Both the position numbers and the translations under genes were made by a program. From contig JAVGVS010000113.1 of the NCBI GenBank assembly GCA_032718565.1, positions 46,443-110,442 of the forward strand: a DNA stretch of 64,000 bases, written 5' to 3'. Under the pieces are notes generated by a model. That model searched no databases and had not been told where the DNA came from. It saw only the letters and a program-made list of their open reading frames with translations. Below, one piece after another: positions 35,313-46,654 of the stretch (position 1 is its first letter; every line of letters starts with the position of its first letter). This DNA is from Distichodus sexfasciatus (Eukaryota; Chordata; Actinopteri; Characiformes; Distichodontidae).

Positions 35313-38300
35313 GTGGTATAATTGTAAATGTTATTTAAAGGAAGAAAGAGATTGGTACCTTTTCAGTTCCGGAGCGTTTTACTTTTGCCCTATAAACCAC
35401 TGAATGTTTCTTATGACTTGCACAGTGCCTGTTTTTACAACCGCTTCTCAAAAAGCGTTGTGTTTTCTGGTACCGAACCACAGTTTTATAAATAGAAGTA
35501 TATTGTTAACAGTTTTTACTGCTTTTCATGTTCTTGGGGATGTTTGCGTTATTTTACAGGCACAACATTCTTCTTTGTCTCCTCTTAACATAAGGGCAGT
35601 CCCACCATGGTCCATGGTACGTTGTCTTATCTTCAGCAACCGTTTCAGGTGAACTAGTTTCTCAGGTCTCCCTCTTATTGACCGTTAGCTGATGGGAGAA
35701 CTGCCGACCCGTTTGTAAACAGTTTTTGCCCGGTCGGCTCCACTTTTGCCGTCTGCAGTCCAGCGGTAGTTATTCTGGAACACACTCGTCTAACGAGGCC
35801 GCCGTTTAGGCCGATTATTTGCTGATCGAATCAGGTGAAGTAAACCAAATTTTGTAACGGACTGAGCTTGGTGTCTCGATGTAGCCATAGAGTTTCCTCA
35901 GGGGTATGAGTACCACAAAAAAAATGGAGTGATAAAAGCGTCTAAACCTAAACGTTGTGCTTAAACTGTGCTTGGCGTGAAGGTTGCTCACGCAGCGACT
36001 CGCTCCACCAAAAGTGGCTCTGCGGAACCAAACGGAAGGACTCTTTATTTTGTGTTTTAGCCATAAGGGATTGGGGGTGGGAATTTTGGTCAGTAGGGAC
36101 CAACACACTGGGCCACGGGTTCCTCACATTCATAAGCTGATTTCTTTGTGTCGGTCGGTCAGTGGGTGGGTTGATTATTTATGCATACGTCAGTTGCACT
36201 ACGAGTGACGGCTCCGTTTGTTCTTCAGAAGATTTGCTCTAAATGTTTTGTGTTTGTGTATTTATTTCCTTGTGATAATCAGACTGCTTTAGTGTGTTGA
36301 TTTGGTGAGAAAGCACTTGGTTGCCGTAACACATTTGAAATGTGAAATGTCTTTTAATTGCATGCGTTGTTTAAAATGACTATCTTTACTTGTGGGGGTT
36401 TCCCTTCTTTCTGTGATTTTATTTATTCCCGCGCTAGGGTTAGGGGTCGGGGTGGGGGTTGTGGTGTGTTAAAGCCACGTTAAGGGCTGCTCGGTAGCAG
36501 AGGCCACTAAGACACTCCAGCATTTCAATGTGTAACCCGCTTTGAGGTTGCTAAAGGCTTATTTTGGAATGACTTGTTGATGTTCAGTGTGTAATCTCCT
36601 TTTTCTTGTTGTTTGTTTTATTTCAAGGCTTGCTAAGACATTTCATCTTAATATATTAATTACAATTGAGCAAAAATGACCTGTTTGTTTTATCTGACAC
36701 TTAAAATGTATCTTGTGTTCTCTTAAAACTTAAAACCTAACGTCCTCACAACGTTCTATACCATTTTTCTAATTGACAACGTGTTGCCTGGCAACATGGG
36801 TCGGCCGTGGGGTTTGTTAAGTGACCCCCAGAGAGGCAGATTGGTGCACTCGGTTAATGTTGATGGATGCTTTTGATGTAGAAATGAAAGTTTCCTTGAA
36901 GTGTGAGCGTTGCTACAATCGCCGTCCTCTGCCTTTATGATATCAATAAAAAGCGTTGTCAAACATGTTTGTGGTGTCTGTGTGTGTTTACTCTTTAAAT
37001 TAAGTTCAAGCTGCTGCACTGTTAAAAAGATGAAATATTTAGAATCACTAATCCGCACATGTTCAGTGAAGGAAGTCTGGGTTTTGGGTGACTTTGTTAA
37101 CGTTCTGTACTACTCACCTGAGTAACGCTTTGTCCCCCATTTATCTACATAGTTCTTTGGGGCCGCTGGACGAAGAGGACGAGTGTGTGAAGGGAAGTGA
37201 AGAGGAGGTGCATGAGGAGGATCGAAGAGGAGGAACAGTTTTGGAGAAGGTCCTGTGCTCGCTCTGCCCTTACCACCGACGACTGCTGCACAGCATCCTG
37301 CTGGACCTGAAAGAAGACTGCACCATGCCCGAGGTTCTGAGGGAATCTTGTCGTCACTGCCCGCCGGGTAAAACTGAGTCCCACAGCGGGAGGAGGCCGT
37401 TACCTGAGCACGCGTCGTCATCTCTGTTACGAAACGGCATGACGTCCGGATGTTCTGGGTGCTTCAATATCTTATCGCCTGCCTTGCCTTGTCTCTGCGC
37501 CAAAACTCTTGGCGAGGTGCCCGACCAAAATATAGTAGCTTCGGGAAGAGTTGACTCTGCCCTCTGCTGTAATCACTGTAGAATACTCCCGTGCCAGCAC
37601 CTTGCCAATCCTGAGGACGCCTGGGTAACCGGTGAAAGGGAGGCACCAAACGTCCCCGATGCTTGTGCCAGTGATGTCAGCGCCAGTCCTGGCAACCGTA
37701 GCCCCTCCCCGCCGCCTCTCTCACCGATACCGCTGGACACAGAGGGCAAAACGAGTGAGAAAAATGCTAGTAATCGTTGCCATGATGTCGCATCGCTAAG
37801 CACACAACCGCCACCTCTCCTACCTCACAGAACCGAGGAACGTGATGATGACGGATGTCCTGCCCGCTCGGAGAGCAAGCTTCTGATGTCTGTTAAATCG
37901 GCCGCCACAGAAGAAGAGAACGAGCAGCACTGTGGTTCTTTCATAGGAAACCTGATGGACCAATTTACAGAAAAGCTGAAGAACATCCAACCGTCCGACA
38001 AAGAGCTGTCACTGAACGCACACGAAGGTCAAGACTCCAAGACATGCGATGACACGCACCTGACTGAGATCATAACCACCTTGCTGCACAGCAGTACCGG
38101 CCAAGAGTATGACCTGAAGAAGCTGTTCGAGCAGCACATGGCCACCGAGCAGCGCTCGCCTCAAACTCGCTCCAGACGAAGACAGGAAGTCCTGGAGGCA
38201 ATGAGCAGATCCCCCGACCTCCCGGCAACCCGGAGGCTGAACTTGCAGATCAAAAGAGACCTGGCTCGACTTGACCCTCCGGTCTGCAGGAAGAAGTTGA

Positions 38301-41300
38301 CTCTGGAGAAGAGTAAGTGTCCAAAAACATCTCTGCCCCTTCGTCCATCTGATCCAGTCACTCTCCTGAATCAAAGAGTGTCGGACACAGTGGATGCCGA
38401 GCCTGCAAACACTGTTTTACAAAGTCAAAGTCAAGGGGAAGACTTGCTCAGATTAACTCCTCAAAAACAAAACCAACAACTGTGTGAAAACTCGCCTCCC
38501 AAAAAGTCCCCCAAGAGTCACAGAAGTGAAAACATTCAACACAACGGCAAATTAGGAAGATCAAGGCGAAATATTGTACCACCTCAGCGATTCTCCTCCT
38601 ACGTCACAGAGCCTAGAAAAATGTTCTATGCCGCTTGCTTTTCCGAGAGCATCTTCAGCAAATCCTCTACTGCAGGTGACACCAAGTACCAGTCTGCAGA
38701 GATGAGTCACATGTCCCCAGAAAAACCAGTCCAAACTGAAGCTCAAGATCATATTACACATCCACAGAAAGATGACACAGTTAAACAGCATAAAACATCA
38801 GTTGATTCTACAAATGAAGAAAATGTTTCTTTTAGACGGAGTCCAAGAAAGCTTGCTCGCTCCAAACTGAAAGTGTGTGAAGTCTCTAGTGTCCTGGAGT
38901 CCCTAGGTTCTGCCACTGCTGCAGGTCAATCTGCTGAAGTCGAGAACTCTAATGATGCTGAGAAATCCAGTTTAAAGTACACAAGTCCCATAAAGCTGAT
39001 GCTGGTTTCCCCTGTGAAGGGTGAGAATGGGGTTAAATACTCGCTCAAAGCTGCAGACGCTGGTCCAGGTTCTAACGGAGGAATGTTTGACCCTTGTGTA
39101 GAATCCTCATGGGCAGGCATTGCTGTAAATGAGGAAATTTTGGACAGCCCCTCACATGCAGACTACGACTCAGAGTGTAATGGGGAATCCAGCATCCTGT
39201 TGCAAAAAGGCATGGCCGGTGCCGAAACGGACTTAACAAACCGCTTGGGTACCGCTGGTGAGACGGCACAAGCTGTAAGCGTAGAACTGCCTCCTAAGAG
39301 GCGTCCTGGCCGTCCCAAAAAGTTAGGACCTCAGATTGAGAAGACGGTAAAACGTCCCATTGGCAGACCTCCCAAACCCAAGACTGAAGATGGCGACAAG
39401 CTTAATGGCAAAAACCAGAATCAGAAAGCAAATGAGACAAGTGGAGATGATGCAAACAAGAACCTGAAAATAACTATTGTCTACGGGAGGTCAAGAAAGG
39501 CCAGGAGGGTGGTGTCTGAGGATCAGGGTCATCTCAGTGCTGAAACACCCTGTGCCACCATCAAAACGTACTCAAAAAGGATGAGCCCGGGGGAAAGTTC
39601 CCTACCGGATAAAGCCAAGGAAGACTTGAAGGACCTACATTTGGTGATGCCTGTAGAAGACAGGAAAGTAGCGAGCAACATCAAATGCCAAAAGCAAAGT
39701 GGGATGGCTGTGAACAGGAAGCCCGGAAGACCGGCTAAAAAAGTCAAGATTTCGGGGATTTCTGTCACTGTTACCACAGTATCCCCAAGGCAACGCAGAA
39801 TTCACATGAAGAAAGACGTGAAGGAGTCACCGAAGCAGCGTCGCAATCTTCTAAAGGAACTACAATCTTCCAAAGAGCAGAAGACAATCAGTGAATATAA
39901 CAGCAGTGACTGTGGTGGTAAAGTTGACGTGGGGACAATAAAGGGAGGTCCCAGTTGTTCCAGAGCACTGTTTGTGCCCGTTAGACATTCCCAACGTGAG
40001 CGGAAACCTTCCATTCACCTCTTGCACTCGGTCGCTACCGCCAGGTCCTTCAGTCGTAGCAATGCACTGGTCCGCAGGTCGCGCAATCTGCTCATCAGCA
40101 AAGCCAATGCGGAAAGCAACCAGCAGACGCAGCAGCGCAAACCTGATGTTACATCAGACAACGCACTTTCCAAGATGCCCGTTGACGGCATACGCACACC
40201 AGAGTCAGTTCGTTTCGGTGGCGTTGCGGTAGACTCGATATTTGCAGCAAACGAGAGCCTCAGGTGGTGGCCGATTTCCGCTTCCCCCGATACACTCAAC
40301 GAGGAGTTGGCCAGAAGGATCAGGCTTATGTCTGACACATGGGTGCCCGAAGTCCTGGAGATGGATAAGCTGGAAGAGATTCAAACAAGCCAGAAACCCA
40401 AATCTCCTGACTCTTCGGGAGAGTCCGATTCTGCCATCAGAATGCTGTTCGAGAGGAGCTACAGCATGGACAAGTTGTGTTCCTGGTTCATGCAGACCAC
40501 CGAGACCCAGTCCTTGGCTATTGTAAAGAAGCAGTGCAATGCGAGGAATCCCTATGAGGTGTTCCACTACAACTCAGTCCGACCCAGTTGCAGTGTCAAC
40601 ATTTGCCCCAGTGCTCAAGCTGAACGGCTCAGGAAACATGTCATGAAATTTGCTCAAGTTGTTCCAAAGACTCCCAGAATGCACCAGCGAATGCAGGCCA
40701 TGCTGTACCGGGCACGCAGGTCTGTCGCCAGACACCATTTACAGAATGTGTCCAAATCAAAGTCTGCACCTGGGTTAAACGGGTCCTGTGGTAGCTGGGG
40801 TGCCTACAGGGCAGCGCTGCACAGAGCAAAGGCAAAGTTCAGAAGGGGTGCAAAGAACTGCACACACCGGCTGGACCAGGCAACAGGCGTGCCAACGAAA
40901 ACGGCGAGCACGGCCAAGGACGAGATTTCGGGATGCCGACCGGTTCAATCTTCTGAGAAAACGCCATGTGTTTCGCCCCTTTCCAAGCAGGAGGTGGTCA
41001 GCTCGAAAGCTTGGAGTCCGGAGACGCTGAAGGAGTGCAAAGTGTTTCTGAAGCGGATCAATTCCCCCAACGCCAAGTCGCTTAGTGAAGAATGTAACAT
41101 TTGCACAGTGAAATTAAATTTTTCCCCTGATGGATGTGATGTTTCTGTAGAACAAGAGGAACAAAAGAGCAGTAAATGTGTCAGAATGCAGTCGAGTTGT
41201 AACTCCCCCTGGAGAAACGCCGCCGCCGCCGCCTCTTTGACCGGCCGGAACAAACCGGGCCGAAAGCGGTCCAATTGTCGCTCAAAATCATCACCTCCTG

Positions 41301-42531
41301 CCAAGCTGGCCAGACAGTCGAGGAGCAGTCGGGGCGTCCTGTCGGCCAGGTGGTGCGACTTTGTGCTGGGTAAGCTCACAAAAACCTTCATTAAACATTT
41401 TCCACTAGTGCTGGGTGATAAAGGCAACTCAGAAAATAATTGGTTTAAGGTTAACACTTAAAGTTTGATTAAAGTAGCTGTCAGTGTCACAGATAATCAC
41501 AATACGATATTATATTGAGTGGTCGCTGATTTGATCTTAATTTCTGTTACCATTCAATTAATTTCATAAGTGATGGATATGAGACAATATCATATGCTGA
41601 TTTAACACTATCATAAAAAGTAGTAGTAAAATATAATTTTATTATTTTTAGTCCTGAGATCAGTTATGCATTTATATGAAAATAAAGCAACGTCATATAT
41701 GAAGCACGTCTGATTTCTTGTTAGATTGATTGATCACTGGTAGCTCGATGTATCGTTACAGCCCAGTGTAGGGTTGGAACAGCAGCTGGTGCTGCGCATT
41801 ATTGCAGTTTCGGCTCTGTGTACCATGAATGTTACGCCCTGAACATTATTAGAATGCTTTTGATTTTGTGTCTTTAAAAATATATATGTTAATATTTAAA
41901 TTAATTTGAATCATTAGAAATATCAAACAATTAGACTTAAATGTATTTTAAAATCATATTTCAACTGACCAGTCGGGGATTTGCCGATACCCGAAGCCCA
42001 AGTATCGGCATCGGTATCAGAACTGAAAAAGTTGGATTGGTGCATCTCTAAGTTGGATATTGGTGCTATACAAAGTGTACAAATTCCAACATATGGATAG
42101 AATAGTAAGCAAGACAACACACTACAAGCCCAAAAGTTGGTCATATCATACCATTCTGCTGCTTAACTACACTAGATCCTGCTGGAGATCTTGCTGTTCC
42201 TGATGGTTTTAGTGCTGCAATGTTAGGGAGTGTCACAAAATGAAACAATTGTGTTTAAACAAAACCATCATACAGGGTCTCCTCATTCTCGTCCTCACAG
42301 AGAAATATACAGATTATTAATTACATACTGATATCAGATTGATACTCTGGATTGACCCACACACAAAGCAAAGGTATCCGTATCGGAGCTGTAAAAGTTG
42401 AGTTGGTGCATCCCTAGCCATAGAGAAAGCCATAGCAAAATGTGTTTAAAAGCCTCTGGTTTACACCTTTTGCCTTGTTGTTTGAGTAAAAATGTCTTTA
42501 ACACCTCACTATTCCAGGTCCCTCCAAGTAG
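24209..42531 (+). CDS. LCORL: LCORL, long isoform (PALI2-type PRC2 cofactor)
   Basis: Exons 1-6 as in the short form, then 37153-41369 and 42518-42531; about 1624 aa. Exon 6 ends in phase 2 (GG), and both 32509 and 37153 supply one base to complete Gly, so the two terminal choices are frame-equivalent. The 4.2-kb exon begins SLGPLDEEDECVKGSEEEV, then VLCSLCPYHRRLLHSILLDL. It has three AT-hook motifs (KRRPGRPKK about residue 930, KRPIGRPPK about 950, KPGRPAKK about 1071). A conserved C-terminal block follows (SLRWWPISASPDTLNEELAR ... MLFERSYSMDKLCSWFMQTT, about 1247-1400), ending RWCDFVLG. In mammals the long LCOR and LCORL products are PALI1 and PALI2, vertebrate PRC2.1 subunits. The junction to the last exon gives only G-P-S-K before stop; that 3' end is the least certain part. 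Confidence 0.85.
25383..27416. other. LCORL intron 2 with repeats
   Basis: Contains (TG)n just after the donor, dispersed repeat B (25556-25760, and a fragment at 26645-26695), an inverted SINE head (about 26463-26512) and a possible Tigger-like transposon (26689-27005). No additional exon is evident. Confidence 0.6.
26689..27005. mobile_element. Possible TcMar-Tigger-like MITE
   Basis: The left end GATGGTCCCCAAGTTACAGT and the right end ATCATAAGTCGGAGACTAC are reminiscent of Tigger/pogo ends (GTCCCCGACTTACGATG type). Internal words CCTTACGATGAC and AGTTTACGATG support this. No transposase frame. Confidence 0.4.
27627..27690. repeat. Palindrome with roughly 23-bp arms upstream of LCORL exon 4
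   Basis: The left arm starts GGTCCGAGGCCCAGTGTTTG (27627-27649). The right arm (27668-27690) reads CCCCAAACATCAGGCC and ends TCGGACC. About 20 of 23 positions pair around an 18-nt loop. A second, perfect 24-bp palindrome of GAT/ATC triplets follows at 27731-27754. Confidence 0.75.
28173..29515. mobile_element. Nested hAT-like elements in LCORL intron 4
   Basis: The inner element at 28185-29254 starts TAGGGATGCACCGATCGATA and ends GGATTGGTGCACCCCTA. It is flanked by GGTGAGAC (28177-28184) and GGTGAGAT (29255-29262), a 7/8 match. That duplicated sequence itself belongs to an outer element beginning TAGGGGTGAGAC at 28173 and ending CATCACCCAGCCCTA at about 29511. A common fish dispersed repeat (GGAGCCTATCCCGGGAAATT, about 28973-29133) sits inside the inner element. 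No transposase remains. Confidence 0.65.
30105..30455 (+). mobile_element. hAT-like MITE copy in LCORL intron 5
   Basis: Same family as 9545-10020. It shows AAGTCATCAGTATTGCACTG, TGGCCAATATTTTC and TCTTGTCTTTACACGCTCAA, and ends CATATCGTGCATCCCTA. The 5' terminus is degenerate. Confidence 0.6.
31022..31765. mobile_element. Composite of hAT-like MITEs in LCORL intron 6
   Basis: TAGGGCTGTACGATATGACC (from about 31024) starts one element. The inner repeat at 31205-31410 is the reverse complement of 9640-9835. An inverted copy of the 9545 family occupies about 31440-31765 and ends TTGTACATCCCTA. Confidence 0.55.
32509..33490 (+). CDS. LCORL: LCORL short-form terminal exon (coding part)
   Basis: The acceptor CCTCCCCCTAG places the first base at 32509. 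The open frame continues upstream to 32192, but that extension is intronic: it lacks similarity, while residues from RRTSEDCLDRSSDFAEGLL onward match LCORL. The exon is very GC-rich and contains 327 codons with both Psq-type segments and a basic KQPRKKRGRYR stretch. Its stop codon is followed at once by (CA)n. Confidence 0.9.
35013..35312. repeat. (TA)n microsatellite, about 280 bp, with TG/AC ends
   Basis: Near-pure alternating TA interrupted by GTGTGTGT and TTTA variants, ending in (AC)n at 35292-35312. The Ile-Tyr-repeat frames on both strands are artefacts. It lies in the short-isoform 3' UTR and is self-complementary. Confidence 0.9.
36945..36950 (+). terminator. LCORL: Poly(A) signal for LCORL short isoform
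   Basis: AATAAA, followed within about 20-45 nt by a GU-rich element (TGTTTGTGGTGTCTGTGTGT). It lies only about 200 bp before the acceptor of the long-isoform exon at 37153. Confidence 0.75.
37153..41369 (+). CDS. LCORL: LCORL long-form exon (AT-hooks, PALI2 region)
   Basis: The acceptor is ATCTACATAG at 37143-37152; the frame is open to the donor at 41370 (CTGG/GTAAGC), about 1405 codons with no intron. The open frame actually starts at 37088 and continues into the intron to 41461, but those flanks are not conserved protein. Ser/Lys/Pro-rich, with AT-hooks at about 39296-39325, 39350-39385 and 39715-39745. A basic stretch, VRRSRNLLISKANAE (about 40070-40115), precedes the conserved C-terminal block. 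Confidence 0.88.
41370..42517. other. LCORL final intron with hAT fragments
   Basis: Includes a dispersed repeat like 19500-19870 (about 41515-41765) and two 3' ends of the 28185-type hAT family (GGATTGGTGCATCTCTA at about 42033-42050 and GAGTTGGTGCATCCCTA at about 42400-42417). Confidence 0.5.
42518..42531 (+). CDS. LCORL: Putative last coding piece of LCORL long isoform
   Basis: The acceptor CACTATTCCAG joins in phase to the donor at 41369 and reads G-P-S-K-stop (TAG 42529-42531). In another frame the same exon would read VPPSRRASG. If the 41370 intron is retained, the protein instead ends at 41461. Supported only by splice consensus and phase. Confidence 0.5.
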
Positions 42532-43977
42532 AAGAGCCAGTGGTGTGGTCAGCCAGCAGCTCGGAGCCTCGGTGCCTTCAGCTTTGGCCTGAACGTCACG
42601 AGCATCAGCACCTCAACAAGCAACATGTAGCAAAAACTGACTGAAACAAGGACAACTTGCACTAAACTCCCCCCTTTCCTTTCCTCTCTGTACACCTTCC
42701 CCACTTTTGTACCGGCTTGGTATGTACAGTAGAGGAGTGAGATGTCTCCTGGTGCTCATGAAGGTCAAACGCTGAACAAACTCTGTCCCTCGAGTGTGTG
42801 TTAAACTCCAGTTTGCCTTTTTGTTGGACTGATTCTGCAGATCAACCTGGAGTCATGTCAGTTGAAGGGACGTGGAGACCAAACTGCGATCACCTTGCAT
42901 TAAACTCTCACCTGCGCCAAGAGTCAGGAATTAATCCACGTTTCCCTTGTTCCTTTAGTTTTTACATCAACACCAAAAACAAAACAGAAAATATACGTTT
43001 CTGCAACCAATTTGAGAAAATGAGAAGTTACTGAAAACAAATTTTGAAATTGAATTTTTTGGTTTTAATGTGAGAACTTGGATTGGAATTGCTGGAATTC
43101 TGCTTGATGTGTGTAGCGAGCGTGGGCCTCGAGTACTGTTCGTGCGTGTGTGTGTGTGTTAATAGTGGTGTGAATTCCTTTTTAAAGCATTACTGGGCGT
43201 GTTGCACTACCGAGCTCTAGACGATTTAAACTTTGTTCATTTTAAAAGGTTTTGTTGTGTATAAACGCTTCGTTTTGGTGCAATGTGTTACCTTCCTCAG
43301 AAAGGTGTTGAGATTTTATTTTAGCATTTTAAAAAGCTTTTTAGGTCAGAAGCTTTCCTCCAGGAGGCTTTAGGCACAAAGCCCGTAGCACTTGTTAGTG
43401 ATGTTGGTCCGACTTGTCGTCTGCGGGATTTAATCAGCTCCGTTATTCCCATTATTCCAGCTATTTTAGCTGCGGTTATAAAGATTTTTCAGAACTTCCC
43501 GTCTCGTTATTCCCTTTTTTATTTTTATTCTTTTAATAATTCCAATTAAATCACACATTTTGTAAAACTTCATTGTGGGACTTAAACGTTCTTGTTCTAG
43601 CCGAATCAGGCGTCGAGATTGATGTTCTGTCACTGCAAAGTGTGTTGAGCTGAGCACAGGACTATTGCCGAAAGCTTCAGTCCTACAGATGGTTAATGGT
43701 GGAGGGACTGTGGAGTGTTTTGGTAGATGGAGAAATAAATAAGGCTCATGGCTGTAAAAGGTGGATCTTGTTCAGGCGAACCTTCATGAGGCCTTTAACG
43801 TCCATCTTGTGTTAAATTTAACCACAAATACGCTGCTGGACACGGAGATAAAACCCCGCTGTCCACGTGCTACCTGGTGCTAAACCTTGTACATAGAGAA
43901 ATATAAATATACACAAACCTTCTTTCTTTCTTTTTTTAAACTTGGTCTCAAACATGTAACGATGTTGTCACTAGAAC

Positions 43978-43983
43978 AATAAA
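43978..43983 (+). terminator. LCORL: Poly(A) signal for LCORL long isoform
   Basis: AATAAA about 1.45 kb after the predicted stop at 42531, in a region with no further coding structure. It is taken as the distal 3' end of LCORL. Confidence 0.6.
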
Positions 43984-43999
43984 GCTTCATCCAAGTGCC

Positions 44000-46110
44000 T
44001 CGTCCAGGGTTTTATTCTGTAAATCGCTTGCAACATTCAGCCTCGTTCACCAAGCATTCTTAACAGGTTGTTTGTTCGTATACTCCACTTCAACATCGTG
44101 ATATTCACCAGTGTTTTCGTACTGATTTGTTCTTAGGTGAGAATGGAATCTACAAACGCGACGCTACCACTGCCCTTATTGGAAACCATTGTGGCCAAAA
44201 ATAGCAAACCTTTTTACCTAAAAGTTGAGCTGCTGACCAACATCTCAGGTCTCCCCAACCCGGTTTTGTCCGTTTGAAGTTTTGATTGATTATTGTAACA
44301 GTAGTTTTGAATGTATTTTGAGGACCGTGTTTGACCAAACTTCACTCGCAGCTTTTGAAATTTAGATGAACATGTTGTTCAGTTGAGTTTTTCACTCAAA
44401 TATGTTAAAAGCAACATTAAGGTGTGAAACGAGTTTCCCAGTTAAGCATTACAATCCAGTTGTGAACATGTATAAGACAAGACGAGAGGACTAAAAGGAA
44501 ACAATTAACGTTAATAAAAAGTACATAAAGTACACAACGTGATGAAATGTTTTACCAGTAACGCAGTGCTGCATTTATTAAGGAATAAAATAAGAGTTTA
44601 CAAATAAATAAATACACTGATATACCTTAAATACAGCAGAGAGACTGTAAAGTCTGTGATGGTCATCTGGAGTCAGCTTCATCGGAGTTGAAGTCTCAAT
44701 AAATAATATATTTATCTATTGAAAGACTTGTTTCCGCATTAAAATATTCCATATGCGCATGTCCAGTTACCGCTAATAGTGTAAATATACGTATTTTATT
44801 GGAAACATTTTAATGAGCATTTTTAATATTTAGTGACAGTTGTGGTCTACAAAACATTCGTGTACACGTCGCTCTGGATAAGAGCATCTACTAAATGTTG
44901 TAAATGTAAATTTACACTCGTACAAAGCAGTGTAAAACTGACGATCCGATCAAGCTCCGCCGAGGTTTATTATGAACGGAATCAATTTCGGCTTTATCAT
45001 ATGCATAAAAAGGTACAGTGCACGATAAAATGCACGTAAATGTTTCGACCCGGACATTTCCCTTGAAAATCGAATACATACATACATAAATATTAAAAAC
45101 GTCCGAATGCGATTTAAATGTCGCTGTTTAATGTATTGGAATCGCTTCTGAGGCTTCGAATCACTTTTAAGTGATTGTCCAACAGCGACACCTGGTGGCT
45201 TCATCGACGTAACACTGACTACAGCAGTAGTTCTTTAATTATTTGGTATGATGATTATTTAATTTGGTGTGGTGGTAAGATCTGGGTCAGATTTTCCCGC
45301 AAGCTCATGAAAGCCTCTGATTAAGAAATATAAATCACCGGATAAGAGAGTCTGATAAATGCTGTAAAATGTAAATATAGATGTAATCTTCAGTGTTACT
45401 ATATGTTGCACCGGGGCACTCTGTCTCATCACACTTTGTACATGTATAAAGCGACTGATGACAAGTACCTTGAACCTACAGTAATAAATATAGTGTGTGC
45501 TTAATTGCTTTATATGATGTTTTTGATTTCATGTACACAGCCTCAAGTTGACAAAAATGGTAACATTTTTTCAAATAAATGACACCTCCCATCTTATTCA
45601 ACTTTATTTGTCACAGTCTGTTCTGCATGTGTGGATGACTCTGCAATAATCTCTGTTATTGGGGAAAATAAAGACCATGAAATAATACTTCCCATTGATG
45701 AGCAGGTTTTTTGCAGAATGCATTATACTTTATAATATAATAAATATTATATAAATATTATAATAACATAATATTTTACTATTTATTTAATTTTGACCAT
45801 TTTGGAGCTCCATAAAGTTGATCCAAAAGTGCTGCACAAGGACCAAATAACGCACAAATACAGTATAAAATTAAAAGACAATACAATGAACCAACAAAAA
45901 AACAATCAAAAAATACATTTTAGTCTGTTTAAATGCAATTAAATGTGGAAAAATTGTACCTCACTCTACTTTAAGTAGTGATAATTCATTTCAATTTCGC
46001 AAAAAAATCTACACAAACTACACAGAGTTAATGTACATCGTGTTTGTAAAATTATCTAACCGCATCAATTTTAATTGATCGCAATTTCCTTCGACTTTTG
46101 TCGTCTTTAC
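44000..46110. other. LCORL-NCAPG intergenic region
   Basis: Ordinary AT-rich sequence with two fragments of the fish SINE tail (GTCGCTCTGGATAAGAGCAT at about 44868; GGATAAGAGAGTCTGATAAA at about 45340). No gene seen. Confidence 0.5.
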
Positions 46111-46118
46111 CGGCGATG

Positions 46119-46333
46119 AAGTCTCGTAAGAGGTGTGTTTGAAAAGGAGCGGTGAGGTCTCGCGAGATGTATGTTTGAAAAGTCTCGCGAGGTGTGTGTG
46201 TGTCTGTGAAAAGAAGCGGTGAGGTCTCGCGAGATGTGTGTTTGAAAAGTGGCGCTGAGTGAACGGTTGCTTGTGGATGAGCAGCAGCACTGTGAGGGAC
46301 GGAGAGAGAAAACCCGGTTTAAAGATTAAAACC
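46119..46333 (+). promoter_or_regulatory. NCAPG: NCAPG promoter array (TCTCGCGAGA) and 5' UTR exon
   Basis: TCTCGCGAGA is present at 46158-46167 and 46225-46234, with TCTCGCGAGG at 46183-46192 and a decayed copy GTCTCGTAAG at 46121-46130. Each sits in a duplicated context (TGTGTTTGAAAAG, GAAGCGGTGAG), so the array grew by local tandem duplication. This palindrome is a known CpG-island promoter element bound by BANP and linked to ZBTB33/Kaiso. No TATA box. The non-coding first exon probably spans about 46255-46333, with donor GTGAGT at 46334. Confidence 0.8.
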
Positions 46334-46654
46334 GTGAGTATGAGCGTGGTCATGGCGTAATACGGTTTCACGCGGTGTGGAGTGTAAATGTGAGATGTGG
46401 ATGAAGAGCATCACGTCGCGCTGTTTCTATTGTTTTAGCGTTGGTCGGTTAGCGGGAAGCTGCTACGCGGCGCGGCCATTAAAGAGACTCGGTTTGAGCC
46501 GACTCGGCTTTAGTTCGGTTTGTTTTGGCCCTGCTCTGCTCCTCAACGTTTTATTTCTCTTAATCTCAGTTTTAAATTGCATAGTCTCAGGAACAATAAC
46601 CGTTTATGAGCGCGAATCTTGAATCATGTGAAACATGTTGAAGTGAACCCGTGC

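Larger units (their letters stand above)
33491..36970 (+). other. LCORL: LCORL short-isoform 3' UTR
   Basis: About 3.5 kb without coding structure. It contains (CA)n right after the stop (33492-33528), a GAGGAG run near 33550, a (TA)n/(TG)n block at 35013-35312, and ends near a poly(A) signal at 36945. Short frames inside it are not credible genes. Confidence 0.65.

Noticed and set aside
34978..35403. Ile-Tyr repeat frames of 70-136 codons on both strands
   Set aside because: Translation of the (TA)n/(TG)n microsatellite.
24209..42531. LCOR instead of LCORL
   Set aside because: The paralogues share motifs, but the N-terminal GFRRELDSWRHKLIHCVG exon set and direct NCAPG linkage fit LCORL. 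A phylogeny would settle it.
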